From Batillaria attramentaria (Eukaryota; Mollusca; Gastropoda; Batillariidae), in NCBI GenBank assembly GCA_018292915.2, contig JACVVK020000285.1, positions 642,501 to 706,500 on the forward strand: a stretch of DNA of 64,000 bases, read 5' to 3'. The position numbers and the translations under genes were made by a program. This document shows, piece by piece, positions 44,520-55,673 of this stretch (position 1 is its first letter; the number at the start of each line of letters is the position of its first letter). The notes beneath the pieces are model-generated. The model searched no databases and was not told where the DNA came from. It saw nothing but the letters and a program-made list of their open reading frames with translations.

Positions 44520-44985
44520 GAAAAGGAACAAAGGCGTCGCTAAAGCCGAAAACATGCGCTCAATCAGGTCAATTTGAAAGTAGGGGAAGTAAGTAAAGCT
44601 GAGAGCGCTCCCTAGATCTAGGAGATGTGTGCTTTGTATGCCAGTGGACAAGTCCGCCTTGCCCTATATTGGCTACAAGCCACAGTGGAGGGGGGGGGGG
44701 GGGGGAAATCTACCATCCTACCGCTGAAACGTCTAACAGATCTAAGGGTATCTCACCATTCATAGGGCCCCCATTCCCCTCCCACCGGGAGTAAAATGGT
44801 TGGTACAACCAAGGCCATATGATTTGGTGATTTTAGCCGCTCACGACCATGGTTTCGGGTCAATGGGACCCTCATCAGGTGAGCATGCGGCGATACCCAC
44901 ATATATATATTTATTTAATATATCCACATATTTAATATATATATATATTTAATATACCCACATATATATATATATTTATATTAAA
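44491..44985 (-). mobile_element. Hammerhead-bearing repeat between AT microsatellites (Penelope-like or retrozyme candidate)
   Basis: About 370 bp of unique sequence lies between an (AT)n tract at 44493-44519 and ATATAT-rich DNA from 44900. It contains a self-cleaving ribozyme motif on the minus strand and a poly-G run (44691-44705). Type I hammerheads are known from the terminal repeats of Penelope-like elements and from animal retrozymes, and insertion into AT repeats would suit either. No reverse transcriptase or GIY-YIG coding is visible, so the copy is non-autonomous or truncated. Confidence 0.55.
44839..44884 (-). ncRNA. Type I hammerhead ribozyme
   Basis: Minus strand, 5' to 3': stem I GCTCAC (44884-44879); core CTGATGA (44878-44872); stem II GGGTC, loop CCATT, GACCC (44871-44857); core GAAA (44856-44853); a very short stem III formed from CC and GG; then TC (44846-44845) and stem I partner GTGAGC (44844-44839). 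Stems I and II pair perfectly and every conserved core base is present. The expected cut lies after the C at 44845. The short stem III is as in Penelope-like-element and retrozyme hammerheads. Activity is not shown by sequence alone. Confidence 0.85.
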
Positions 44986-46226
44986 AATTTCCTCTGACAC
45001 TTTCTTGTGTTTAAAATGGTTGTACCTGTGAGCTGAAGAGGTCTCTGCTTCTCTAGAATAAAACCACCATCTCTGCTATGGTTCGGCAAAAGGGCCTAGG
45101 TTCTGTACACTGTTGCTCTGCATCCACTCCATCCTCTTTTTCACCCCTCATTTCGTTTAGTGTTGCTAGAGGGAGGGGGGAAAAAAAACAACTCTTTCAC
45201 AAGTCACTGTTACAAAATCATGCATGGCTGGCATGATAGCGCTTGATATAAATGATATAAATCAAACAGCAACTATTGAATTGTACAGAGTTGACGTCTC
45301 ATGTTCAAAAATACCTTTTTTTCCAGTGCTGATTTTATATTTGGTAATCACCATTTTTAACCTGTCAGAGCATCAGTGAAGGTTCTGCTGAAGTCTTGTC
45401 ATGTGTGCAAAGTATGATGCGTGTTGTGGACGTGTGTGAACATTAATTTGCAACTCTGACACTGTAGAAACTTTGTGTTGGATGTTTGGGGCTGTGTCTG
45501 TGGCCCTTGTGGTGGATGTATAGAAAGGAAGATCAGCGCTTTTCATGTCACTCAAAGTTTCTGCAGTAGCCAAAAGAATTTACAATAAAGCTGACAGACT
45601 GATGTGACTTTATCAGGTGTTATGTTGCCTTTGTTCGTCCTTCATGATTTACAGTTAAGACCAGCCATGAAGATGAGTTGTAGTGCTACATTCATTTATA
45701 AATAAGCGTTTTGACAAAAATTGACTTTGGTGGTGAATCGTTGTTGTTGTTGTTAGTTTTTATCATTCTTGTTTTTGTGTTTGAGTGTTGTTTTTGTTTG
45801 TTTTATGGGTTTGTTTTTTGTTTGTTTTTTGTTTGTTTGTTGTTGTTGTTTTTTTTTGGGGGGGGGGGGGGGTGCATGTGGCAGGTTACAGTGTGTACAT
45901 TGTTGACGTGTGTGTGTGTGTGAGAGAGAGAGAGAATTGCCATTGGTGATCTCGCTCTAAAATGTCTCACAATATCTCACAATGCTTACAAATTTCCCCT
46001 GCAGTACACAAGTTCAAGTATAGATTCCAGTTTTGAGTCATAGAGAACTTTTGTTGTTTGTTTTTTGTTTGTTTCATGATGTTTTTTCCTTTTTTTAAAT
46101 TTTTTTTTCATTTTTAAGAGAAAGGTTTTTGGTCTGGAAAAGTTAGGTTCTAGTCTGCATGAAACCTTGGCAGGACTTTGTTTTTCGGAAGTATTGACAG
46201 ACAGGCGTGACTATGTAAATCTACAG

Positions 46227-46343
46227 AGTCGGTTGGAGAGCCAGTGAGAGGAACCCTGTATGTGTGCACAGGATGCAGACACCCTTGCGCAACACTGAGA
46301 GGAGTTCAGCTTCACTTCAATACATGTGACCAGTACTCAACAG
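46227..46343 (+). CDS. Cassette 9 exon A (C2HC-type finger)
   Basis: 117 nt, phase 1 to 1, between AAATCTACAG and GTAGAG. Reads ESVGEPVRGTLYVCTGCRHP and ends LHFNTCDQYSTG, with Cys as fourth ligand and an extra Cys after HP. Confidence 0.87.
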
Positions 46344-47970
46344 GTAGAGATTTGTTTTTAATTGTAATTTTTTTTTTCTGTGTGTGTGTGGGGGGGGGGG
46401 GGGTTCTATAGTTGCCAAACCTCACGTGTTGGTTTTGACATTTTTATACTGTGCCAACTTTGGAAAAGACACACTGATGATGTGATTCATGCAGAGTATT
46501 GTTTTATAGATAAGCTAGGGTGGTTGATGTTCTTTGAAGAATTGAAGTTGACACAACAGGATGCTTGTATTATTTCACTTTTTAAGGGTCGTGCACTTGT
46601 ATGTTAAAGATATGGTGGTACTGGTAGCCCAAGATCTTAGTCGTATCGATAGTATCTTGGGGAAAAGTAAAGCTCAGAATGCAATACACTGGTGAATGCT
46701 GGTCATGTGAACCTTGAAATGAAACAGCCCGAAGTTCTGTTTGTGAAACATATGACAGCAACATCATAGCAAGTCTCACCTTTCACTTAATGGTTCACCT
46801 GTTGGCTGGGTGCCAGCATGCAAGAGGCTGTGTGGGTATCTATAGTCTGATGTTAACCTTCCGGCTATGTCGCTAAAAAAACTTCTTAGTCCTACATCGT
46901 GTGAAACAACTTACCCATGGTTTTTAAATAGGTAATTTTCGACTTATTCCTAGTCCTACGTCGTGGGAAACAAATTACCAATGGTTTTTATATATAGCAG
47001 ATTGCAGCTTATTCCTAGTCCTACATCGTGGGAAACAAATTACCCATGGTTTTTAGAGAGGGAAATTTCAACTTATTCCTAGTCCTACATCGTGGGAAAC
47101 AAATTACCCATGGTTTTTATATAGGCAATTCACAACTTATTCTTTAATTACTCTGCTAATTACAAGTTAAACAACACAATTTTTGGCATGAACATAGTCA
47201 AACCATTTATTGACAAAGTCATGAAATTTCAAAGGTGTGACAAATATTGACCGAGATACGTTCATCTAAAGTAATGTGTGTACAACTTTTTACCCACGAC
47301 GTCGTCCGAAGGTTAAAACATCACCTATACAGTTGTGATGTGATAGGCTCCCACAAAAGGGGGACAAAGGGTGATTGGGGCATACAGAGTTACTGGCATC
47401 ACTGAAAATTGCAGAAAATAAGTTTTCTTTTGCGGTAAAAATTCTTTTGTAGCATGGTGTAAGCCTGCGTTTGTTGAAAACTTGCGCTTGGCTTGAACAG
47501 CGGCCATTTTGAGAAAATGGATGGTAAAGTGTGGCGTTGGAATCGCACAACTAAGGCGTGGGAATCATACCACTCTGGTGTGGTCGTATTACATGCTTGT
47601 TTTTAACATGTTTTCAGTCTTTGGATTTCCACAGAAGTTGTGTGTGTTGTTCAAGGATCCAAAAACAAAACAAAAAAATCTCAAAGTCGCTCTAAATTTG
47701 ACCTACCACCATTAAAAAAAAAAAAATTTATTCAGTTTCCTGAAAAGTGGCTGAATGACTTTGTTCCTCTTTTCTTGGAGCCCGTCAAAATTTGTGAGCC
47801 TGGCAACATTGGCAAAAAAAAAAGGCCTTAAAGACAATTGGCTAACTAAATACATTTTCAGTTTGGTCTGAACTGACTTGCAGATTTTCTGACCAAGTGC
47901 ATACGAAAGGTCTTTTTGCCATTTACTCATGCTTAGATAGTGTGCTGATGTCTCTTTATCGATCTTTCAG
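46344..47970 (+). other. Cassette 9 intron A-B, expanded
   Basis: 1.63 kb against roughly 400-470 bp in cassettes 7 and 8. A poly-G run lies at 46390-46403, 47 nt after the donor. A four-copy 64-bp tandem repeat lies at 46888-47145. Confidence 0.7.
46888..47145. repeat. Tandem repeat, about 64 bp x 4
   Basis: Copies start at 46888, 46952, 47017 and 47081 with AGTCCTACATCGTGGGAAAC and continue through TTACCCATGG to AACTTATTCCT. Period 64-65 bp, identity high. No coding meaning seen. Confidence 0.9.
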
Positions 47971-48020
47971 GACACCATCACGAAGTTCAACTTGGAGATG
48001 CAGTTGGATATTGCTCAAGT
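47971..48020 (+). CDS. Cassette 9 exon B (linker)
   Basis: 50 nt, phase 1 to 0, between GATCTTTCAG and GTAAGA. Encodes GHHHEVQLGDAVGYCSS. Confidence 0.88.
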
Positions 48021-48409
48021 GTAAGAGGTTTTCTTTGGAGTCAGAATACAGGATGTGTGATTTACATTCTTTGTCTCGTAGGCATTGAAATATTGATATT
48101 TCTGATTTTGTCCCTACATTACAGTATATACTTTGAACTGATGCTTTCTATTTCAACAACACACAAGAAAACGACCAAAAAAAAAAGAAAACAAAAAAAA
48201 CTACCAAGATAGCTATCTGGAGAATTGGCGTAAAACTACAGTTGCTGTTGTACAGAAAGAAATAAAGAGACCAGTTTTTGGTGAAGCTATTGCTAATTTG
48301 TTTAACGAGGTTTGCTTAATTACATTGAGACGATTGTAATGTTCCTTCTTTTATTTATTTATTTATTTGTTTTATTTATTTATTTTTTTATTTACTTACT
48401 TTTCAACAG

Positions 48410-49123
48410 GACATTAACGGAGAGAACAAGATGCACTACTACAAATGTCTGAAGTGTGACTTGGAGTACTACAGTGCTAAGAGAGTAGTGGAACATATCT
48501 GCATCGGTAAAGAGGGAGAGATCTCATGTAAGACTCAGCAACCAGCAGGAACTATCCTAACTGCACGACACAAGGATCTGGCTTTAGAAGAACACTTTGG
48601 TATTTTTACCCAATGGCACTGCACGTGCTGTGATGTACAGCTCACAGGATTCAAGCAGATGAGTATGCACAAGAAGCAGCACACTCCGACGTACTGCTGC
48701 GATGTGTGTGGGAGAGGTTTTACCAGCCGCCACAGCCTGAATGTTCATTCTGCTTGCAAGCATCAGATAGGGCCCTGTGCCTTCAGCTGGATTTGTGACC
48801 GATGTGGGTTAGCGTGTGCCACCAAGGCATTACTGAAAGAACATGTGCAAACACACTCCGAGGTCAAAGAGTTCGAATGTACTCTCTGCCCGAAACGTTT
48901 TAATCGTAGTCGTGCGTTGGATGTTCATATGAAAACTCACGCAGGTAAAAGGCCTTTCACTTGCAGTGTTTGTGGACAGTCGTTCACCAGAAGTGGCAAC
49001 TTAAAAACTCACATGCGTTTACATACTGGGGATAAGCCGTACCGGTGCTCGCTGTGCGAGGCAGCCTTCGCTCAGTTGACCAGTCTCAATGTGCACATGA
49101 AGAAACATCAGAAAACTGGATGA
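48410..49123 (+). CDS. Cassette 9 exon C: terminal zinc-finger exon
   Basis: 714 nt, 237 residues and TGA, acceptor TTTTCAACAG after a long TTTA-repeat pyrimidine-rich stretch. Starts DINGENKMHYYKCLKC. C2HC-like finger, then six C2H2 fingers: WHCTCC, YCCDVC, WICDRC, FECTLC, FTCSVC and YRCSLC. The last reads FAQLTSLNVHMKKHQK, T for N as in cassette 5. The internal methionine near the start is not a likely initiator because it lies only a few residues after a good acceptor. Confidence 0.92.
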   Translation, partial: DINGENKMHYYKCLKCDLEYYSAKRVVEHICIGKEGEISCKTQQPAGTILTARHKDLALEEHFGIFTQWHCTCCDVQLTGFKQMSMHKKQHTPTYCCDVCGRGFTSRHSLNVHSACKHQIGPCAFSWICDRCGLACATKALLKEHVQTHSEVKEFECTLCPKRFNRSRALDVHMKTHAGKRPFTCSVCGQSFTRSGNLKTHMRLHTGDKPYRCSLCEAAFAQLTSLNVHMKKHQKTG

Positions 49124-50263
49124 TGGACACAAACAAGGAAAATATTCCCAGTTTCCATTTTTTAGTACACGTAGTAGTATTCGATCTTGTGTTAACTTAA
49201 TCAAAGGATTTGAATATAATGATTAGTGGACACTGCATTCAAGGATTACAGTAGGATGTGAGTGATGTGGTACTTGTATTCCTTCTCAAGTAAAAAATCC
49301 CATGCCCCATATCCATTGTTCTCGCCTTTTTCGCCATTTTGTCTTGTGTTGAGAAAAGGATTTGAATGTCCTTTTTATGTCCTTTTTATTGTTATGATTT
49401 TTCACATACAGTTACACTTGACCTCCGTGATTTAGTGTTAGTCACCAGCTGTGACGTTATTTGCCATCCCTCAGTTTGTCCAGTGCGTTGTAAACATGCG
49501 TCTTTACTCCTTTACAAGTCACTATGCTTGGCTAATTAAGATAACAGGTGATGTGGATCACGACAGTAACTCATGATGACATACATGTACACTACAGTGT
49601 TGACTTTTCTGGTTATATGTTTCTTTCAACTAATACTCTAACACTTTCACGTTTGAATGTGGAATTTTCTTTTTCTTGTTCTTCTCTTTTTTATTTTGTT
49701 TTTTGAAAGGTCAATTAAACTCCCAAACACCCACCCACCCTTGTTCAGCTTATAAATGAACTCTTACGCTTTTTAAGTTACTTGAGTCTGTGATTAATAT
49801 TGGCTGTTCTTAATTATTTATTTGTTGATTATACTGAGCCTGTCTCAATCTTAATTGCCCATTTCGGGATGAATAAAGTGCAATTGATTGATTGATTGAT
49901 GTCAACAAAGGTTCTGCTAAAGTAATGTGCACAAGTATGGTTTGTATATTATATATGAATATATTCATTGTGTGAAAATTCATTTGTGGTTGGTACATGG
50001 TTTGTTTCTTTGTTTTTATTGAACATGTTTGTAGAATACCAAGAAACGACGTCTGTCATCTCGTGTAAATATTATATTCCCCAGAAGTACGCTGCTTTAA
50101 GATCAGATGTCACAATCCTTTCCTGTCACGGACAACTTTGTCTTGTGAAGTTCTCAAAACAAACCACAAATAGTTTTAAGTAAGACTGAGAGTTTACATG
50201 ATACCCTGATAGGATTTTCCCCCCACATTATTGACAGACGGACGTGACTATATAAATCTACAG
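49124..50263 (+). other. Spacer between cassettes 9 and 10
   Basis: Contains a fragment of the SINE tail (TTAAACTCCCAAACACCCAC, about 49716-49741) and a LINE-like 3' end at 49800-49903. The following stretch (GGTTCTGCTAAAGTAATGTG) is related to 3' flanks of cassettes 8, 10 and 11, so the duplicated unit includes downstream DNA. Confidence 0.6.
49800..49903 (+). repeat. Retroelement 3' end with ATTG repeats
   Basis: CCCATTTCGGGATGAATAAA, then GTGCAATTGATTGATTGATT. A unique 3' UTR piece ending in short tandem repeats is typical of CR1-like LINEs. The AATAAA here (49872) is the first one after cassette 9's stop and might serve it. Confidence 0.55.
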
Positions 50264-50389
50264 GCACAGCTGGGGAGCCTGTGAGAGGAACCCTGTATGT
50301 GTGCACAGTATGTCGGCAGCCGTACGCAAAGCAAGAAGCACTACCAAGACATTATGCTACAACAAAACAGCCCTACCATGAATGTGCAG
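50264..50389 (+). CDS. Cassette 10 exon A (atypical finger)
   Basis: 126 nt, phase 1 to 1, between AAATCTACAG and GTACAT. Reads GTAGEPVRGTLYVCTVCRQP, then KQEALPRHYATTKQPYHECAG. The spacing after the first His does not fit a standard finger. Sister of cassette 11 exon A. Confidence 0.86.
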
Positions 50390-51541
50390 GTACATGAGTT
50401 TTCAAAGTTTCATGTGTTCACTGTTTTATTTTGCCCTCATCACAAACTGTTAACAATCACTGTGCCGTTCCAGTTGTCTTTGGGAAATGGTCTTTGTGAA
50501 CTTCTTAGCCCTGGCAGTGCCGAGCCAGGAATATTCCAAACTACCTCTTCAGTTTTTTTCGTTGTCCTTCATTCAGCAGGACCAGGTTAGCAAGCAAAAC
50601 CATATCTTTGATTTTTTTTTTCTCTCTCTCTAAAAGTAGTTGTTCTACGCAGTGAACGCATTTTCGTTTTTTGTTTTTCACTTCAAGGACACCTTTGCAC
50701 AGCTTTAACTCTTACCAGTTCAGAGATTTCTGATAATTAAAAAGCATGTGAAAAGCTGACTGGTGTGCTCGAAAAAGACATCATAAAGCCACCAATAATC
50801 GTTCTATGTATCAAATGAAAGGAATTTGACTGCTTTGGCTATCTTTGCCCATTAAACCACAACTGAATCACGAATGACTGTAATACTAATCATAATGCCT
50901 CTGCAAGCAGGTATTCAGGCACACTGAGGCGTTTCATGGAGACAGTTAACGCTTGCTTTTGCGAGTGGTCCTTAACTCGCTCTACCTGAGCTACAATTGT
51001 AGGCACAAGATTTCAGTCCTCTTTGCAGCGCTCCTGTAGTCACATATATATATATATATATATTATATATTATTTTTTTTTAGTTTGTATGCTTGAATGA
51101 AATTACTTCATTAGGATCGGTTTCTGCTGGTTACCATTGAGTTCATTTTTATGCAGTTAATACCAGACGTATGATGTGTCAGTATAGTGCGGGTGAAGTT
51201 CTCTTGATGAGTATGTTTTTTTTACGTGTACATTTGTTTTTGACTAAAATACCCACCAGTCCTTGCTACATTACATTGTACATGTACCAACCATTTTTTT
51301 TTTTAATTCAATCATTTTAACTTATTGCTCTGCCTAGCTGTACATGTACTTCAAGATAGATGGAGTGCAGGGTTTTATTTGTGATGGGCGTGTTTTATCT
51401 GGTGGAATTATTTTCTCTCTTTTCTTCAATCTTGTAAGTCAAGAGCACATAAAATGTTATATCACTTTCTATGAAAAGCAGCACACTAAACAGCAAGCAA
51501 CTTTATCTAATTACTCATATCTTTTAATGATATGTTTTCAG
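50390..51541 (+). other. Cassette 10 intron A-B
   Basis: 1.15 kb with an AT microsatellite at 51043-51063. No exon or repeat family recognised. Confidence 0.55.
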
Positions 51542-51600
51542 AGAGTTGCTATAAATCATATGAGGTTCAGCTTGGAGATGTGGCTGCCCATTGCATAAGG
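51542..51600 (+). CDS. Cassette 10 exon B (linker)
   Basis: 59 nt, phase 1 to 0, between ATGTTTTCAG and GTCAGT. Encodes ESCYKSYEVQLGDVAAHCIR, three codons longer than the 50-nt linkers and shared only with cassette 11. Confidence 0.87.
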
Positions 51601-51635
51601 GTCAGTTATTATTTAAACTATCACTATATTTTGGT

Positions 51636-51806
51636 GGGGAGCTGGGGTGGCTGAATGATAGAGCGTTGGACTTCCAATGCTCGGGTCGTGAGTTCGAATC
51701 CTGGCTGGGGCCAAATATTTGTGCTGGCTTTTTCATCGTTACCCTGTCTTTGATATCACCCTTACGTGGTGGAAAAGGACGTTAAACTCCCAAACACCCA
51801 CCCACC
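51636..51806 (+). mobile_element. tRNA-derived SINE with target duplication
   Basis: Full copy with A box (GGTGGCTGAATGATAGAGCG), B box (GGGTCGTGAGTTCGAATCC) and CACCCACCCACC tail. CTATATTTTGGT is repeated exactly at 51624-51635 and 51807-51818. It sits 36 nt after the exon B donor, in the B-C intron. Confidence 0.9.
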
Positions 51807-52211
51807 CTATATTTTGGTTACTGCCGTATTTATCACTAGCATTACTTTTGACTCATGCTTATAAACAGTTATCTGTCACCCTTGGTCCATCTGTCTGTCT
51901 GTCCGGGAGTGACAAACTGCAGCGTTGGCATTTTCTGAACTGCAGATTCCAGAGGAACCAAATTTAGCATTGCGATGAAAGACCGCGATCAGACCTTTCC
52001 GTCAAGGTCATAATAGCTGAATAATGTTCAAGAAACGTGTGTTGAAGAAGGAGGTCAACATTTCTGGAGAAATGACTAAAAGTGCAAACAAACCATTCCG
52101 TTTCATCATGCACATTCCATCGTTAAAACTGTCCTATCAACGGTGACAATGCAGTAGTTCTGTTTGTCTTGAAGTGGTCACATACGTTTGAATATATACA
52201 TGTATGTGCAG

Positions 52212-52931
52212 GAAGCTGATGGGAAAGAAATCCCCCATCGTTACAAGTGCCTGAAGTGTGACTGCAAGTACCTAACTGCAGGAAACCTGTTGATGCATAT
52301 TCGCATCGGTGGCAAAGGGGATGTGTCATGTGTGACGCAACACCCGAGAGGACCTAAACTGACTTCATTACATGTCTCTCTTGCATTGGAAGAAGTGTTT
52401 GGTATTTTGAAAAAACATCATTGTAAGATGTGTAAGATCACATTCCATGGAGAGAGTCAGCTCAAAGAGCATCGACAAAAACACGCTGAAGATCAAACGC
52501 ACATGTGCCATTTCTGTGGCAGTGCTTTTAAGGGTAGAGATGGTCTCAAGAAGCATTTAGCTCGTAAGCACCGGACAGAACCTAGAGAGACGCGTTGGGC
52601 TTGTGACCGGTGTGGAAAATCGTTCTTTACCAGCAGTAATCTAGCGGGACACATGATCACTCACCGAAAAGAGAAAGCGTTTGCTTGCGAGATTTGCCCA
52701 AAACGTTTCAAAAGCCGGGTTCGGTTGGCAAGGCACTTGAAAACTCATTCTGGTATGAAGCGTTTTCTTTGCAGTGTTTGCAGACAACTTTTCACCAGAG
52801 GTGATAACTTGAGAACGCACATGCGAATACACACCGGAGACAGGCCTTACCGGTGTTTACTGTGTAACGCTGCCTTTGCTCAGTTGAACAGTTTGAACGT
52901 GCACATGAAAAAACATCAGAAAACTGGATGA
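52212..52931 (+). CDS. Cassette 10 exon C: terminal zinc-finger exon
   Basis: 720 nt, 239 residues and TGA, acceptor ATGTATGTGCAG. Starts EADGKEIPHRYKCLKC. C2HC-like finger (HIRIGGKGDVSC) then six C2H2 fingers: HHCKMC, HMCHFC, WACDRC, FACEIC, FLCSVC and YRCLLC, ending FAQLNSLNVHMKKHQK. Shares its start (EADG) and linkers with cassette 11, its closest relative. Confidence 0.92.
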   Translation, partial: EADGKEIPHRYKCLKCDCKYLTAGNLLMHIRIGGKGDVSCVTQHPRGPKLTSLHVSLALEEVFGILKKHHCKMCKITFHGESQLKEHRQKHAEDQTHMCHFCGSAFKGRDGLKKHLARKHRTEPRETRWACDRCGKSFFTSSNLAGHMITHRKEKAFACEICPKRFKSRVRLARHLKTHSGMKRFLCSVCRQLFTRGDNLRTHMRIHTGDRPYRCLLCNAAFAQLNSLNVHMKKHQKTG

Positions 52932-53889
52932 TGGACACATACAAGCGAGCAGAATTTAGCAAGGGACATATCACCCCCACTTTGTGTTTGTTGTTTTGGG
53001 GTTTTTTGTTGTTGTTTTTTTTGTTTGTTTTTTTTGCTATGAACGGTGTTGATCAAAGGATTCGAGTATAAGATAATTATGGAAACTGCATGCAAGGATT
53101 TTAGTTTAATTTGAATGATGTTGAACATGTGTCCCTTTTTAAGAAAAAGATCCCCACCATCCCATCCTCTCTTTTTTTCTCTCTCTCTCTTTTTTTTTTC
53201 ATTTTGTCTTGTGTTGATCAATGGCATTCAATGCCCACCTTATTATGATTTTTCACTTACATTTACACTTGACATCCAAGATCCAGTGTCTACTTCTATT
53301 AATGACATCATTTGCCTTCCTCATATCATTCAGTTCTTAAATTGTGAACATGCATCTTCACTCTGTTGCTGTTACAAAATTCATGATTGGCTGTCATGAT
53401 GGATGTGAATCAAACAGCAGCTCTTGTTAAACAGGGATGACTTTCCTTTTTTCAACAATTTCATGATTGTTTGAATGCTGATTTTTTTGCCTGTTAGGTT
53501 GTTTTTTGTTTGTTTGTTTTTCTGGCTTTAAAATGAGTCAATAAAAGTTCTGCAAAAGTGATACACACAAAGTGTAATTTGTATATTTTGTGAAACTTTG
53601 TAGTTGTCTCATTGTTTGTTTCTTTGTCATTGTTTATTGTTGCTTTTTTTTTTTTTTTTTTAATGAATGTGACTGTACTGAGAAACATAATCCTCCAAGA
53701 GTATACCCCTTCAAGGTTAGATACATGAGCACAATACCATCTTGTTACTAACAACTTTGTGCATGACATATTTTTAAGCGACCAAAGCAAACAAGCAAAA
53801 AGTTCTTGGTCGGTAAAAAGTCTGCATGATGCCCTGATAGGATTTTTGCCCCAAATTACTGACGGACAGACATGACTGTAAATCAACAG
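52932..53889 (+). other. Spacer between cassettes 10 and 11
   Basis: T- and GTTT-rich simple sequence (52987-53036, 53644-53663) and an AATAAA at 53540. No gene seen. Confidence 0.6.
53540..53545 (+). other. Probable poly(A) signal of cassette 10
   Basis: AATAAA about 610 nt after the stop, followed by GTTCTGC and then GT-rich sequence. Related sequence occurs after cassettes 8 and 9. Confidence 0.5.
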
Positions 53890-54015
53890 AGACAGCTGGA
53901 GAGCCGGTGAGAGGAAGCCTGTATGTGTGCACAGTATGCCGACAGCCTTTCGCAAAGCAAGAAGCACTACAAGCCCATTATGCCAAAGCAAATGAGCCCA
54001 ACCATGAGCGTTCAG
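53890..54015 (+). CDS. Cassette 11 exon A (atypical finger)
   Basis: 126 nt, phase 1 to 1, between AAATCAACAG and GTACAT. Reads ETAGEPVRGSLYVCTVCRQP, then KQEALQAHYAKANEPNHERS. Only a loose HX9H spacing is available for the last ligands. Confidence 0.86.
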
Positions 54016-54779
54016 GTACATGCTTTTTTTAAAAAATATAAATTATTATTGTTCTTATTGTACACTAGTCGCAAGAATTAAAAGACCAGATTTAAGTTAT
54101 TGATCTCGCAGTTTTTGACAAGTAATCGGACTGGTCCGTAAAAGCTGAAAATTTTAGTACTTGTGCGCTACAGCACATGACGGCACAGCACGAATGCATA
54201 GATATATGTCTATGCCCAATAGTCGGTCAAACTTAGCTCGTAAAAGATACACACCTCAGCAAGTTTGGAAATACATGTTTATGGAGCACAGAAACTTTGG
54301 CTTAAGATTCTGCCTACTTGTTTGGCTATTGCCTGTGCATTGAGGCAAAGAGACATTACTGTGTTAGGAATGATGTTTCAAGTGGTCCTAAGTTCTTGTG
54401 ATGAGTATAGGACTTTTCATTTTTGCCTAAAAACACAGCAGTGTCATTGCTGAATCACCATTCTTTTTTTTAATTCTGGTTTTAACCAGTCATTTTCAAA
54501 TTTTTCAACTCGCCACCCCATGCCAAGTGGAAGTCCAGCAGAAAGTGCAGTGTATCATTTGTAGTGTAATGAGTATGTTGTGTCTGTTAGAAGTATTTTT
54601 ATCTTGTAAGTCAAGAGTGTTTAAAAAAAATTCAAAAAGGGTTCATCATTACATGTCCATCGTATGTGGACTTAGAAAATTAATGTGCATGTGTTGCTGT
54701 GAACACCAGCACACTGAACAGCAAGAGAACTTGCCAAGTGTTTAGTTGCTTGTTGTATGCCTGGAATGTGATGTTTCAG
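54016..54779 (+). other. Cassette 11 intron A-B
   Basis: 764 bp. No gene or recognised repeat. Confidence 0.55.
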
Positions 54780-54838
54780 AGGGTTCCTGTAACTGGTATG
54801 AGGTTCGGCTTGGGGAGATAGCTGTGCATTGCATAAGG
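54780..54838 (+). CDS. Cassette 11 exon B (linker)
   Basis: 59 nt, phase 1 to 0, between GATGTTTCAG and GTAAGT. Encodes EGSCNWYEVRLGEIAVHCIR. Confidence 0.86.
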
Positions 54839-55673
54839 GTAAGTTCCTATCTGGACTGTTATATTTTGGTTAGATGTACCACTACCATTGATTTCCTTTT
54901 GTAAACTGAGTCTATGCTGTGGCCCTTCTTCATCTGTCACCCATAGTCAGTTGGTCTCTGTGTGTGTGTGCGTGATATACTTTGGCAAATATTGGCATTT
55001 TCTCAGGAACTACAAGTACCAGAAGCACTATATTTGGCCTGATGATAGACAGTGATAAATCCTTTCAAGACTGAGTTTTAAATGACCTTGACTTAAGGTC
55101 AAGGACATAATGGTTAAATAACGTTAAAGAAACTGTAATTAGGAAGGAGCATTAGCTCTATAAAAACTATGTATTATTATTATTAGCATTTGTTGAGAAA
55201 TTATAGAGAGTTCGAAGAAAACATTCAGTAACTTGTGCATATATTGTGTATCTAAATAGTCATATCATAAACAGTGACTTTTCTGGAAAATGCAAAAGGT
55301 TTTTTGGGGTTTTTTTTTAAGATTTGGAGATGTGGTCTGCTCTCTTTTTCTGTGGTTACTATTTTGAGTTGAAGGGAGATACTAAGGGATTCAGGAGGGA
55401 TCAGCATTTACTTACCTTGTTTTTTTTGCCTTTGAGAGTATATGTTGCATGTTGTATGTCATGCTTGGGAAAGTTCTACTTGCACTTTGCGTGTTTAAAA
55501 AACATGGTCATGCATGCTTAAGAGGCCTCTGCCGACTCTGGTTATGTCAGTGTATAAGCTGTTTTGTCTGCTTGGTTGGGCTGTTTTTGTCTTCAGTGTT
55601 TTTTTGTTTGTTTTTTTGTTTTGTTTTGTTTTTCTCAACACTAATGTTTACATTTTAATTCATGTATGTGCAG
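54839..55673 (+). other. Cassette 11 intron B-C
   Basis: 835 bp, T-rich at 55601-55635 before the acceptor. Unlike cassette 10 there is no SINE in the corresponding place, which confirms the SINE at 51636 arrived after the two cassettes split. Confidence 0.6.

Larger units (their letters stand above)
44048..46226 (+). other. Spacer between cassettes 8 and 9
   Basis: Holds an element with a hammerhead ribozyme between AT microsatellites (44491-44985), a candidate AATAAA at 44363 and another at 45584, a T/G-rich stretch with a poly-G run at 45857-45872 and a short GT/GA run at 45908-45934. Confidence 0.6.
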
